The position numbers were made by a program, and so were the translations under genes. The notes below the pieces were generated by a model. That model had not been told where the DNA came from. It saw only the letters and a program-made list of their open reading frames with translations, and did not search any database. Shown here piece by piece: positions 7,571 to 16,622 of a stretch of 16,622 bases of DNA. Each line of letters starts with the position of its first letter. The first letter of the stretch is position 1. The stretch is from Rodentolepis nana (lineage: Eukaryota; Platyhelminthes; Cestoda; Cyclophyllidea; Hymenolepididae): NCBI GenBank assembly GCA_900617975.1, contig UZAE01000933.1, positions 1 to 16,622 on the forward strand. The letters run 5' to 3'.

Positions 7571-8052
7571 AATTTTGAAGATTCTTAAAATACCCTGTCT
7601 TGGTTCTTTTTTCTTCTTTCCCAAAGCCATTTACTGTTTATTGCGTTTAGAAGTAGCTCGAATCCGCGATTCATTAACTTTGCAATATGTTGTAGCTGAT
7701 CACTCCACTAATAGGCCTGGACTTAGGCAAAGTAATCTCTATGGTAATATCTCTTAATTCTTCAGGGCTCCCAAAATTACCTAAGCTACCGCAAAGCTAT
7801 GAAGGAAATAGACGTATAACGCGAACTACGTCTACTGTGGATGTGGATGTTACAGACAGGGGGCTGAGTCATCATTTTACGATGATGGGTTTGCCAAACC
7901 AAGCAGGAATATTGATTGGCAGTTGGTTGGGTGTTCTCCACACTCACGACGCACTTACTCCCTACTCGACAAGTAACACGACGCACCTTCGAGCCTGTCT
8001 GAGTGCGCATGAGATTCCTTTGTTCAGCGGTGATAGCGTTGTACACTCCGTA
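7571..8052 (-). repeat. Large inverted repeat, right arm
   Basis: Mirror of the left arm: 7571-7632 pairs with 7171-7232, and 7655-8043 is identical to 6501-6889. Similarity decays by 8052. The outward-facing plus-strand frame covers 7741-8124 and shares about 102 residues exactly with the left arm's frame before diverging outside the arm. 7848-8045 starts TGTTACA and ends TGTACA, the TG..CA form of a retroviral-type LTR, preceded by a weakly purine-rich GTGGATGTGGA. No primer-binding site or flanking duplication was found. Confidence 0.85.
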
Positions 8053-8326
8053 GTGTTATACTTGCATGCTCTTAACCAATTATACTCGCAAGTTCATAAA
8101 CCCTACTTATGGTTCACGAAGTGAGCCATGGGCTACTTATTAGTCTCTCTCAAATGCCCACTTTTAGTTTACTTCAATTATTCTTATTTTTTCCTGTTGT
8201 TGGGTGTTGGTTACCAATTTATTTTAAGTTGATTTCTGGCTTTCGAAATATTCTTTTAACTAAAATTTATCCATGACATATGGTTTCCCTAACTTGATAC
8301 AGGTTAGGCTTGTTCTAAATGAATGG

Positions 8327-8366
8327 CGTTAAGTAATTTGTTTTTTTTAACTTATATTACTTAACG
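8327..8366. repeat. Perfect 11-bp hairpin
   Basis: CGTTAAGTAAT (8327-8337) and ATTACTTAACG (8356-8366) are perfect reverse complements around an 18-nt, T-rich loop. It could be a small structured element or a miniature-transposon remnant. No flanking duplication was noted. Confidence 0.55.
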
Positions 8367-8713
8367 TGGAAGATAATTCTCGAAGTTGATTCATTAGTTT
8401 CTTTTGTTTCCTTCAAGCCAGTCAGTTTCATTTTATGTCGAAAGAGAAGATTTCTACTTATATGTTCTTGCGCAAGTCAGTCGTGAATAAAACCCCGAAA
8501 TACACCTTTATTTCAAAATATTATGTCAAAGAAACTGTCTTTAAGCAAAAAACCACCCATAGGAAAGATTTTTCATTAATTCGACATTCTGCCCGGCTTC
8601 ATTGGTTATTATTTTGTTATTAGTGCTTATTGGCACATCCGATTAATTTCAATTTGACTGTTGATATAATAAGCTTACCTTCTGCCTTGAATTTTACCCC
8701 ATTCAAACAATAA

Positions 8714-8720
<7 letters not shown>

Positions 8721-8757
<37 letters not shown>
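8721..8757. repeat. (TA)n microsatellite
   Basis: Thirty-seven bases of uninterrupted TA dinucleotide, about 18.5 units. Length is likely to vary between individuals or assemblies. Confidence 0.95.
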
Positions 8758-8760
<3 letters not shown>

Positions 8761-11700
8761 TATAAATTGTTGCTAACATTTGCGGAAGTCATAAGAATGT
8801 CAATAAGCATCTGTCTGTTGCATTAAAGTCTCGAAAATGAGCTACTCAAATGCCGACTGCGTGATGCGTATGAGTAACAACCACTCTAAGAATCACGAGG
8901 TGAATAACGGCAGCTGATTGGGTGAGTGTAATTACTCTAAATGAAGACCAAGCTACCGGTTTTTTGAGAAAGAGAAAAATTTAGTTTACTTCTTTTAATT
9001 CCCAATTACTTTGAATAGGCTATTTTCGACGCTTCTTTTGCACAGAAAGAAGTGAACGCGAATTTTGTTTTTCTTTGGACAATGCTAAGTATCAACCCAT
9101 TCTATTGATTAGTCTTTTGACTTTGAAATACTCGTGTTCAACCACCATGAGGGTGGATAAGGGCTAATAATGGCGAGGGATGGAAGATGAGGATACATCT
9201 GCGGACGAGCCTTTTTCTCCTAATTTACAACTAATGATTTTGTCCCAGATGAGATCCCATCCACAGGATACAGTAATTAGGAAAATTTTTTCGTGGATTA
9301 GATGATATTTGGACTATATTGTTTGTTATTTGGTCTTTCAATTCGCCAGCATTCATTCACGCTTTCAATTTTACATAGATAGCAGTAGATAAAATCAATA
9401 GAAAACTGTGATTAGTTTTATTCACTTAATTCAATTCTATCTTCTCCCTGCTGTTTCAAGATAGCCAAGCTGAAATTGTAATGCTGATCCTTCTTGTTTA
9501 CAAAAGAAAAACAATAAGTCCATAAGCAGTAAGCACCGTTGACTACAATTTGATAAATTTCAAGGAGCGAATCATGAGATTAGAATTTTTTGACGTGTCT
9601 AACTGATGGTTTTTAATTGTAAAGAGGCTCCGAGAAGTACATATAATTCAATTTACTTCTGTTATTTATATCACACATGCACATATTTGAGTTGGCTGCT
9701 CAAATACTCCATTTTAATTTCTAAGTTCTCCTCTTGACGCACAACATTAGCCTCAAATGGGTAAAAATAGATGCTATTTATTCAATATTTACGAATGGTT
9801 TTTTTTCTCCTTCATAGTCAATTTCACTCAAAGGCGTTTTGGGGTGAAGTTGTAATAATTTCGACGGCTCTTAGCGTGATGCCAAGATGGGATTGTGCCA
9901 TTCACGCTTTTTTTTGGATAGGATTCGAGTGATATCAAGTTAAAGTAAGATAATGCCTTCAATTTATAGTGAACAGGTCAAAATCAATAAATCACTTAAA
10001 TTTCAACGCTTTCATCAAGCAGTAACTTTATTGTAAAATGTATATTTAATATTGTCTGCGAGAACAATGCCATTGAGTGCATTTGAAGCCTATCATTTTG
10101 GTTCTATTAATACAATTAACACCAAACGCCTGGTATTTCATAATTTTACGGGGAAACGTGAAGTTAATTGCCATTAAGGCATGTAGAAACTACGAAAATA
10201 CATCGAAAAGCAAAATATTAAGTCTTGATTAAATCGCCTTTTGCTGGAAAAAGATAACGCCATTCCAGCTTTATGACCTGTATTTCATTTAGATAAATCA
10301 TAATTTGTTTTTTTAATTGTATTCTATAAGTCTGTGTCCAAACCATAAGAAGGAAAACACAGCTCAGCTCGAAATATATGCAATTTATCTTAATAGGTCA
10401 AACGTTATTAAAACAACGTCGCGTAAAGGACGTAGAATATTCTCTTCTTCGGGCGGAATTTCTCATTTTTGGTCATTTTTATATTTCAACTTTGACGGAT
10501 CTTAACATTATTTAAGCCTCCATTTTCTCTTGAAGCTCTTTTCGCAATTCATTTGAAAGTCATAAAAGTATCTTTTCGTGTCCAACACGTGAACTTGTGG
10601 CAAGGAATGTCACTACTCGGATAAATCAACTGCTATTCATTGGTTGGTTTGTCCTCCAGTCACACCTCTCGAAAAAATCAATAGTTCTCTATTTGCTGTT
10701 TATCCCTCGTCAATTAACATCTTTACTTGAGTTCATCGTAGCAATATCAAAGGATGACCATGTTTTTATATGTGCTACCCGTTAGGAAATTCGTAATCGA
10801 ATATTTGGAAACTTACTAGAATCGATTTATATTTCACCAATTTTAATAACAATATGGTCTCATATTAACGGTCTTATGTTAATCCCTCAAACAGATTCGA
10901 GCGGCTCATTTAACTAACCCAATTTGAATTAGTTTTAACAAAGACCAATGGCTTTAACACACAGTCACATACATCCATAAAATTGATACATTTATTTATT
11001 GTTGATAACCTAATAATGCGTGCTCTCCAAAAGTCACCCATTCGAAAGTCACCCTAGATTTCTAACTGATCACAAATACTTAATGCAGGTGTGTTTCAAT
11101 TAACAACACCTAAATTAGTGCACTAGTAAAGAAATTTCAGTTTAATAAAAAAGCCAGAATGTGAAATTTCCTTAGGCATGGTCCACCTTAAGCACTAGCA
11201 AGGATTTTTATTTATATTTTCAAGATTTATGTGTTTTTAACTTACGTAAAAATCAAACGTTAATGGGAACTAGGTAACGCGGTTCAAAGACCATTACATT
11301 TGAAAATCACTCTCGGATTCCCTCCTTTAATAAACTTTAGTGCATTGGACTGGTTAAATAATTTAATAATAGTGATAAATTGGTAAGAAAATGTTGAAAT
11401 ATGAACGATAGTTCAAGGGCCACGTTAATCTCCATGAATATTCGTGTGAAACCAATGTGTAAAGCTTTACTTTCGATCTTAAAGTCTGAAAATCATTTAT
11501 ATCCGATCAATTCACCCCCCTTCCTATAATCTAAGTCCAATAGTTTGATAATAGCGAATGACAATGTACTTGTGATTTTTTACACTAAACTTAGGTGAAA
11601 ATCATTACACCGCAAAGTGGAGATCAAAGTGCCTGGGGCAAAGCAAGAAAGTAATGCAAATTTCATAAAATTTTTACCTGAATTTGGAGCCTATGTTTTT

Positions 11701-13058
11701 TTTATATGTAAGTCCTCAACTATAAATGTTAAGCATTATTATTTTGGCTTCAAAATCTTTCGGGAGGATAAAATAGATGATAAATATTTCTTGTAATAGG
11801 ATGAAATCACATTTGAATGTTGTAAATATATCATCCAAGAATGATGTTTATGAGTACTAATAAAGAAATGCGTTTATTAACTTACTTGCATATTTAGTGG
11901 TACACATATTATAACCTCCAAAATACTGGCTTTAAGCTGTTCTCACGCCACTAACACTGTAATAATGAGGTTCATTATGGCTTTTAGTAAACTCTCCTCA
12001 ATCAATAGCTATTGGCCAACATAGTCATTTATTACTGCGACCAATCCTTGGTCCACTCTTTTAAGCTTTTTTGTAAGGGATTCTACATATGAGTTGTGTT
12101 TCCTCACAGGTGAATAGTGAATGGAAGATGAATAAATACATATTTTGTTCTTGATTTACCTTTTATTAACCCTTATTACATTAGTTCTAGAACATTATTT
12201 AAAAGCCAGTTTGAAACTTGAGCACTTTTAAAATTACTTTTGGAGAGTCCCTACTTTGGGCGGCAACTTTTAGTTACACTATTTTCATATATCAGCTCCT
12301 CAATGGTTTCATTTATTTGTTTAAATAGCTCCATAAATACACCTGCGAAAGGTTATCTTGCTGTGATTATCAGTTCATAATTATTCTTCTTAATAAAATT
12401 ATATTAAGTATTATAAACATGTGGCTTTTTATGCTTTCAACTCAATATTACAAAATAGAGCCAAAATTGCATTAAGTGCTCATTACAAAAAACGTTATTA
12501 ATAGATTTCGAAACTAATTGATCGGAATTGATTCACCACAAAATATATGCAGTAAATACAATATTAAATAAATCAAATACCAAAAATGTTTATTAATTTT
12601 AAGTTGATTATTAAATATGTTTTAAGTCCTTCAAATTTCATATTATGTATTTTAAACCTAGGTATGCTAGAGATTGTGCATCACGAATATCAAATGTTAA
12701 GTTATTCATAATTAATATATTGCAGTTACTGAAAAATGTGTGCAAAATAAGGGGAGTGAAAAGATTCCAGTTCATCATGTTTTTCCCATTGTGAAATATT
12801 TTATTTTTGTTTCTGTTATTGCTAACCCCCAACTTTTTGTAGCAAATACGCTCTATGCACTCTATAATAAAATGATAAGTTTTAAATCTTCGAAAACATA
12901 TATTTACTAAAGAATATAGCTATTTGATCAACGCAAGAAATAAGCAAATATGCCAGTCAAAGATCTTTATGAAAATCAAGCATTTAGCGAATTAATCGAG
13001 TATCCTAGGGTTTATAGGGTCCACTTTCACAAACGTTCGCATTCTCGGTGGCGTTCTT

Positions 13059-14225
13059 TTACCAAATATGTCGTTTGTCAGATTTTTCATTGCGAGCTTT
13101 ACTCATATGACTTGCTCTAGAGGAAGGTCGAGACTCTTCTAGTGTAATTGTCTTTCCAGCAAGCTTTTTTTCCAATTTTTTTGGCAGCAAAATGAAGTAA
13201 GTGTCCCTGTGTTTTGATTTTGCCGATCTACCGCTCGATGTAGTCTTCTGTGAAGACGTACGTTTAAGGCTGCTCTTTGGAAGTGGATGGATCTTGACTT
13301 CACTCACCTCCTCGGGTACCAGTTTGTACACTATCTTCTCTTTCTTAGACCCTTCCGTCGACTTGCTTCTTCGCTTTTCAGACGATTTACGGCTACGGTG
13401 ACTTTGATGGCTCACCAACAAGTTCTCCCCTTGGTTAACTACTAATAGCTCACCTTTTGGTGTTCGTGACCTTGGGTGAGATTTTCGGCGTCGGAGAGAA
13501 CCTTTTCTGACTCTATTGATAATAACATGTATTGGCTCTTGAAGTGACGGTGATGGTGATGGTGGAGTTTGCTGTTGCTGCTGTTCATGTTGAGCTGATG
13601 GTAGGGACTGACTCAAAAGTCTTTCACGTGGGAACTTCAACTTATGGCCCCTCGTTATGAAGATGACGGAATCCTGAGGAAGGGGGTACCTTTCTGCTGG
13701 TTTACTTCGAGGCATATCTGCAGGAGAACAAAGATTAGGTGTACTAGATCCTGAGGAAGATGATGAAAATGAAGACTTTGAGGATGAGGATGCATGCTTT
13801 TGTTTAGGTGCCGCAGGAGGGGATGAAGGTTGGGGGGAAGTTTGAGATAAAGAAGGTGAAGATGATTGTTTTTGTGATTTTTTATGTGCAGAATATGAAC
13901 TAGAACTACTACTAGAGGTGGTTCGTTTACGTTGCTGTGAACGAACGTTGCTAGTCTGTGTCGGTGGTTGGGATGAATTACGTTTTGAACAAGGTGACCG
14001 ATTGGAGGATTTTTTTGACTTCTTCCTTGATTCACTCGGCTGATGTTGGCTCTTCTTTCGTGTCTTCATCCGATCCCAAGATGAATCCAGTCTCTCATCA
14101 GCTGAGGAACTGCCTGAAGAAGAGGAACTAGATGAGTTCGCAGATTCGGCGTCCAGGATGTACCGCGCAAAACTTCCATGACGAGCCATTTTGACCCAGT
14201 CGCTATGTTCACACACCTCGTTCAT
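13059..14225 (-). CDS. 388-aa Ser/Lys/Arg-rich disordered protein, function unknown
   Basis: A single 388-codon frame, the longest in the window. The first ATG (14225) is used; an in-frame TAA lies about 25 nt upstream. Met13 (AAAATGG) has the better initiation context and could be the true start. Order: N-terminus (1-29); Ser tract (30-41) with an acidic patch; Lys/Ser/Arg-rich region with Ser tracts at 103-111 and 126-160; a Gln run (215-219); then a basic C-terminal half with five short hydrophobic strands at regular intervals: DSVIFITRG (185), PIHVIINRV (231), GELLVVNQG (258), KIVYKLVPEE (297) and DTYFILLPKK (341). Many RS/SR pairs occur. There is no signal peptide, membrane helix or recognised domain. 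A nuclear, RNA- or cytoskeleton-binding role is possible but only inferred. Confidence 0.8.
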   Translation of the reverse strand: MNEVCEHSDWVKMARHGSFARYILDAESANSSSSSSSGSSSADERLDSSWDRMKTRKKSQHQPSESRKKSKKSSNRSPCSKRNSSQPPTQTSNVRSQQRKRTTSSSSSSSYSAHKKSQKQSSSPSLSQTSPQPSSPPAAPKQKHASSSSKSSFSSSSSGSSTPNLCSPADMPRSKPAERYPLPQDSVIFITRGHKLKFPRERLLSQSLPSAQHEQQQQQTPPSPSPSLQEPIHVIINRVRKGSLRRRKSHPRSRTPKGELLVVNQGENLLVSHQSHRSRKSSEKRRSKSTEGSKKEKIVYKLVPEEVSEVKIHPLPKSSLKRTSSQKTTSSGRSAKSKHRDTYFILLPKKLEKKLAGKTITLEESRPSSRASHMSKARNEKSDKRHIW

Positions 14226-16392
14226 TTTTCTACTCTTCTTGGATTGTTAAAGTCAAGAGATCACCGTTACACCATCGCTATAACTACCAATGGTAAGACT
14301 TCTTTGATTTGATTCTTTGTGAAATAGGGTAAGCAATTGGTGCACTAACTCTCTGACTCCGAATCACAATGCAGCTGTCGTCAAGGTAATTTGTGGGAGT
14401 CCACCTCAACTTCAAAACTGGCACACTCATGTGAATCACCTCTTTCACATGCGATTGTTTAGTAAAAATTACGCTTCGATAAATTCGTTCTAATTATTGA
14501 AATATAATTTAAAACGACAATTTAATTCCAAAATTAATAACTGTATATTATGTTTTTAATGAGCATTACGTTAAAGAGTACTTCTTTTATTTAATTAACT
14601 TTTACTTCAAAACCTGCATCTGCGCCATAATTGGTTATCTGGTCCTGTCATTCTACATTAAAGAATTCGTTTGCTATTAATGAGACAAGGAGACAAGGTA
14701 AGATTTAATTACGACGACGGTACCAACAGCCTTTGTGGAGAGTCATTGAAATATTGGTTGTACGCCAACTTATGTCACCATAATCTGAATTCATTAACCG
14801 CAATCGATTTTCGTTTTGGTTTTGTTTGTGCCAGAGATATTACTTTAGTAAATTTATCGTAGAATTGAAGTAATATCAATCGAGAAACAAGTGAATTGGA
14901 AAGCTTTTAGCGAAGTGGACGGTAGAAAGACGCTGAAAAAAATTAATTTGGCCTAGGTTCCGAATAATTTAGTCGTTTATAAAAGAAATGGGACCAGTTG
15001 AAACTGAAATCGCCTCCACCAATTTTGTGAAAATAACATTAGTGAGTGCCACATTTTTCTGTTTAAAAGTGATTGATGGTATATTTACATCCTATTAGAT
15101 GCGAAGTGTGTAGGGCAATTGGTTCCCAATTCAATTGCTTCATCCCGTCTATTCGATAACAAGGTGTGAGGCATAGAATGGGTGAATTTCTACTATTCAT
15201 CTTGAATACCCCAGAAATACTACGGTTTAAAAGAAACCACATTCATTTCATGTTTAAATGCTTCAGGTGTCAGAGGTTATTACAATCTTATCCAACTCAG
15301 TTCAGGAAAAACAGGTGTGCTTTCAAAATAAAAGCCTTGAAAACTTCTCATTGGAGTTGAATGATTATCATTAAAGAATGTGAGCTTTAGATTAATAGCA
15401 GAACAAGTTGATAAATTAACTTTTAATGAGATGTGTCATTGGAACTTTCTTTGACTTATCTCAAAGTTGAAATTATAAGTGATTGAAATTCACATTCGTG
15501 AACATTCAATTTTGAAACAAGAACAGAACTTTTTGCGATTTGAATACTTGGTGGATCAAACTAAATGCTTTGTGAGTGTTACGATCTAGATAGACCTTTA
15601 CTAAGGCGCACGTATAGATAAGGCAAGTTGCTATGGCAATTGGGACGAAAAAGTAAAAAGAGACTACAAGCAGTGAAAGCAACTGTGTCACCTGACCAAG
15701 TCAATGCAAATAATGAACTCCTAATTGGATTTGCCCATTCGTCTACTCTCTCTCGCCCCCTCTGAGCGCTCCACCCTGATATGGAGGTTTGCAGGGGGGG
15801 GGGGAGGTGACTTCCAACGGCGTTTATTTGATCAATAGAAACATGTTCTTTGTTATATTGTTTGAGTATTTAACATCCAAAATCACCAAACGTAGCTTCA
15901 GTTCCAGCAAAGTTTGTATGAATATTGTCATTATGTATGACTACTTGGTCATCAATTGTAGAGGGGTGAGGCTGGAGACACAGGCGCTAAGGTTAACAGT
16001 CCAAGAAGACGTCAAAATACCTAGTGAACATGGTGCTTTTATGGAATGTAGCAGAGAGAGGGGGGAGAGGAAGGGTGGGGTGAGAAAGAGAGAACCTCCA
16101 AAGTAGAACGTAGGTGATAAAAATGAGATAATGTTTTAGAAGATGGGGCCTGCATAAGACCACTGAATCTACGAGGAACTTGAACGACATGGTGATATGA
16201 TTTTACGATTGATTACTCGACGGAAACGTTCATTCTGTTCTAGACCAAGAAAAGGGTATAAAAATTCATTTGTACTTTTAATTTAGCTACACTGTAAAGC
16301 TAAGTATGACTGCTCACCAATATTCCATCGTTAATTTAACTGCCATTCTACAAGTAAGCTGGCAAACTATCGGTTATCCTTATTTAAGTCTA
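14226..16392. other. Gene-poor stretch upstream of the 388-aa gene
   Basis: The first few hundred bases are the presumed 5' flank of the 388-aa gene, with no promoter motif I could support. The rest has only short chance frames, including a ~105-codon frame at 15789-16106 without protein-like composition. A G-run near 15794-15804 and a purine-rich stretch near 16050-16090 are present. Confidence 0.55.
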
Positions 16393-16622
16393 GGGTTGTG
16401 TGATAGACACGAATCCACGTGGTACACCCTGGGCAACGTATACTCATACGACAAAAAGGTCTATTAACCGGTAGTTGACTTCTCACTTCAAACTACCAGA
16501 CCCGATAGTATGTCATCTTACCTTGCCTGTCTCTTTTACATCTGTGAATCACTCTTCTGTCCTCCCTCTCCACTTTTTTCCAACTTTGATGTTCCTCCCC
16601 TCTGTGAAGCCCGAAGTCAACT
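16393..16622 (+). mobile_element. SINE-like retroposon, copy 4 (cut by window end)
   Basis: The plus-strand copy begins near GGGTTGTGTGATAGAC and runs off the window, so its tail and right duplication are not visible. It keeps CCACGTGG, CCCTGGGCAACGTATACTC, and a fully paired central hairpin (GGTAGTT at 16470-16476 with AACTACC at 16491-16497) with a 14-nt loop like copy 1. The long-range pair AGTTGACTTC (16473-16482) / GAAGTCAACT (16613-16622) is perfect. Confidence 0.8.

Larger units (their letters stand above)
8053..13058. other. 5-kb gene-poor stretch
   Basis: No convincing gene. All frames are short (about 60-64 codons), lack coding character and look like chance. Landmarks: an 11-bp perfect hairpin at 8327-8366 and a (TA)n microsatellite at 8721-8757, both listed separately. 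Small exons of a gene extending beyond the window cannot be excluded by eye. Confidence 0.55.

Noticed and set aside
7651..7670. AGCTCGAATCC resembling a tRNA T-loop or pol III B box
   Set aside because: No A box or cloverleaf could be placed upstream at tRNA spacing.
13655..14035. 126-codon frame inside the 388-aa gene, same strand, other frame
   Set aside because: His/Leu-rich shadow made by frame-shifted Ser and Lys codons of the real gene.
15789..16106. 105-codon plus-strand frame
   Set aside because: It begins in a G-run and ends in a purine-rich low-complexity stretch, with no domain and no supporting signals; an overlapping antisense frame is equally open.

Overview
This is an AT-rich, gene-poor stretch of nuclear DNA from a metazoan. 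No bacterial signals are visible: no operons, no Shine-Dalgarno sites, no rRNA or tRNA. Three things point to a compact-intron invertebrate: a 48-nt intron with canonical GT/AG ends, ATTAAA-type poly(A) hexamers, and short interspersed retroposons with target-site duplications. A parasitic flatworm, perhaps a tapeworm, fits best, but that is an inference from style and not an identification.

Layout. 1-401: a minus-strand copy of a ~320-335 bp SINE-like retroposon with perfect 15-bp target-site duplications. 1170-1481: a second copy, plus strand. 1931-2045: a run of four AT-rich hairpins. 2244-3014 (minus): a 256-aa disordered, basic protein. 4074-4634 (minus): a two-exon gene for a 170-aa Cys/Gly-rich protein. 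5835-6191: a third retroposon copy with perfect 11-bp duplications. 6492-8052: a large inverted repeat whose outer arms are identical over 389 bp. 8053-13058: 5 kb with no convincing gene. 13059-14225 (minus): a 388-aa Ser/Lys/Arg-rich protein. 14226-16392: no convincing gene. 16393-16622: a fourth retroposon copy, cut by the window edge.

All three credible genes lie on the minus strand, lack signal peptides and membrane segments, and match no domain family I recognise. They share a layout: a short N-terminus, then a Ser/Asp-rich block at about residues 24-50, then a long basic low-complexity tail. They may be lineage-specific structural or nuclear proteins, but no function can be assigned from sequence alone. 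The most distinctive findings are the unnamed SINE-like family, with its exact ends, two subfamilies and a paired-base change in a conserved hairpin, and the near-perfect inverted repeat.
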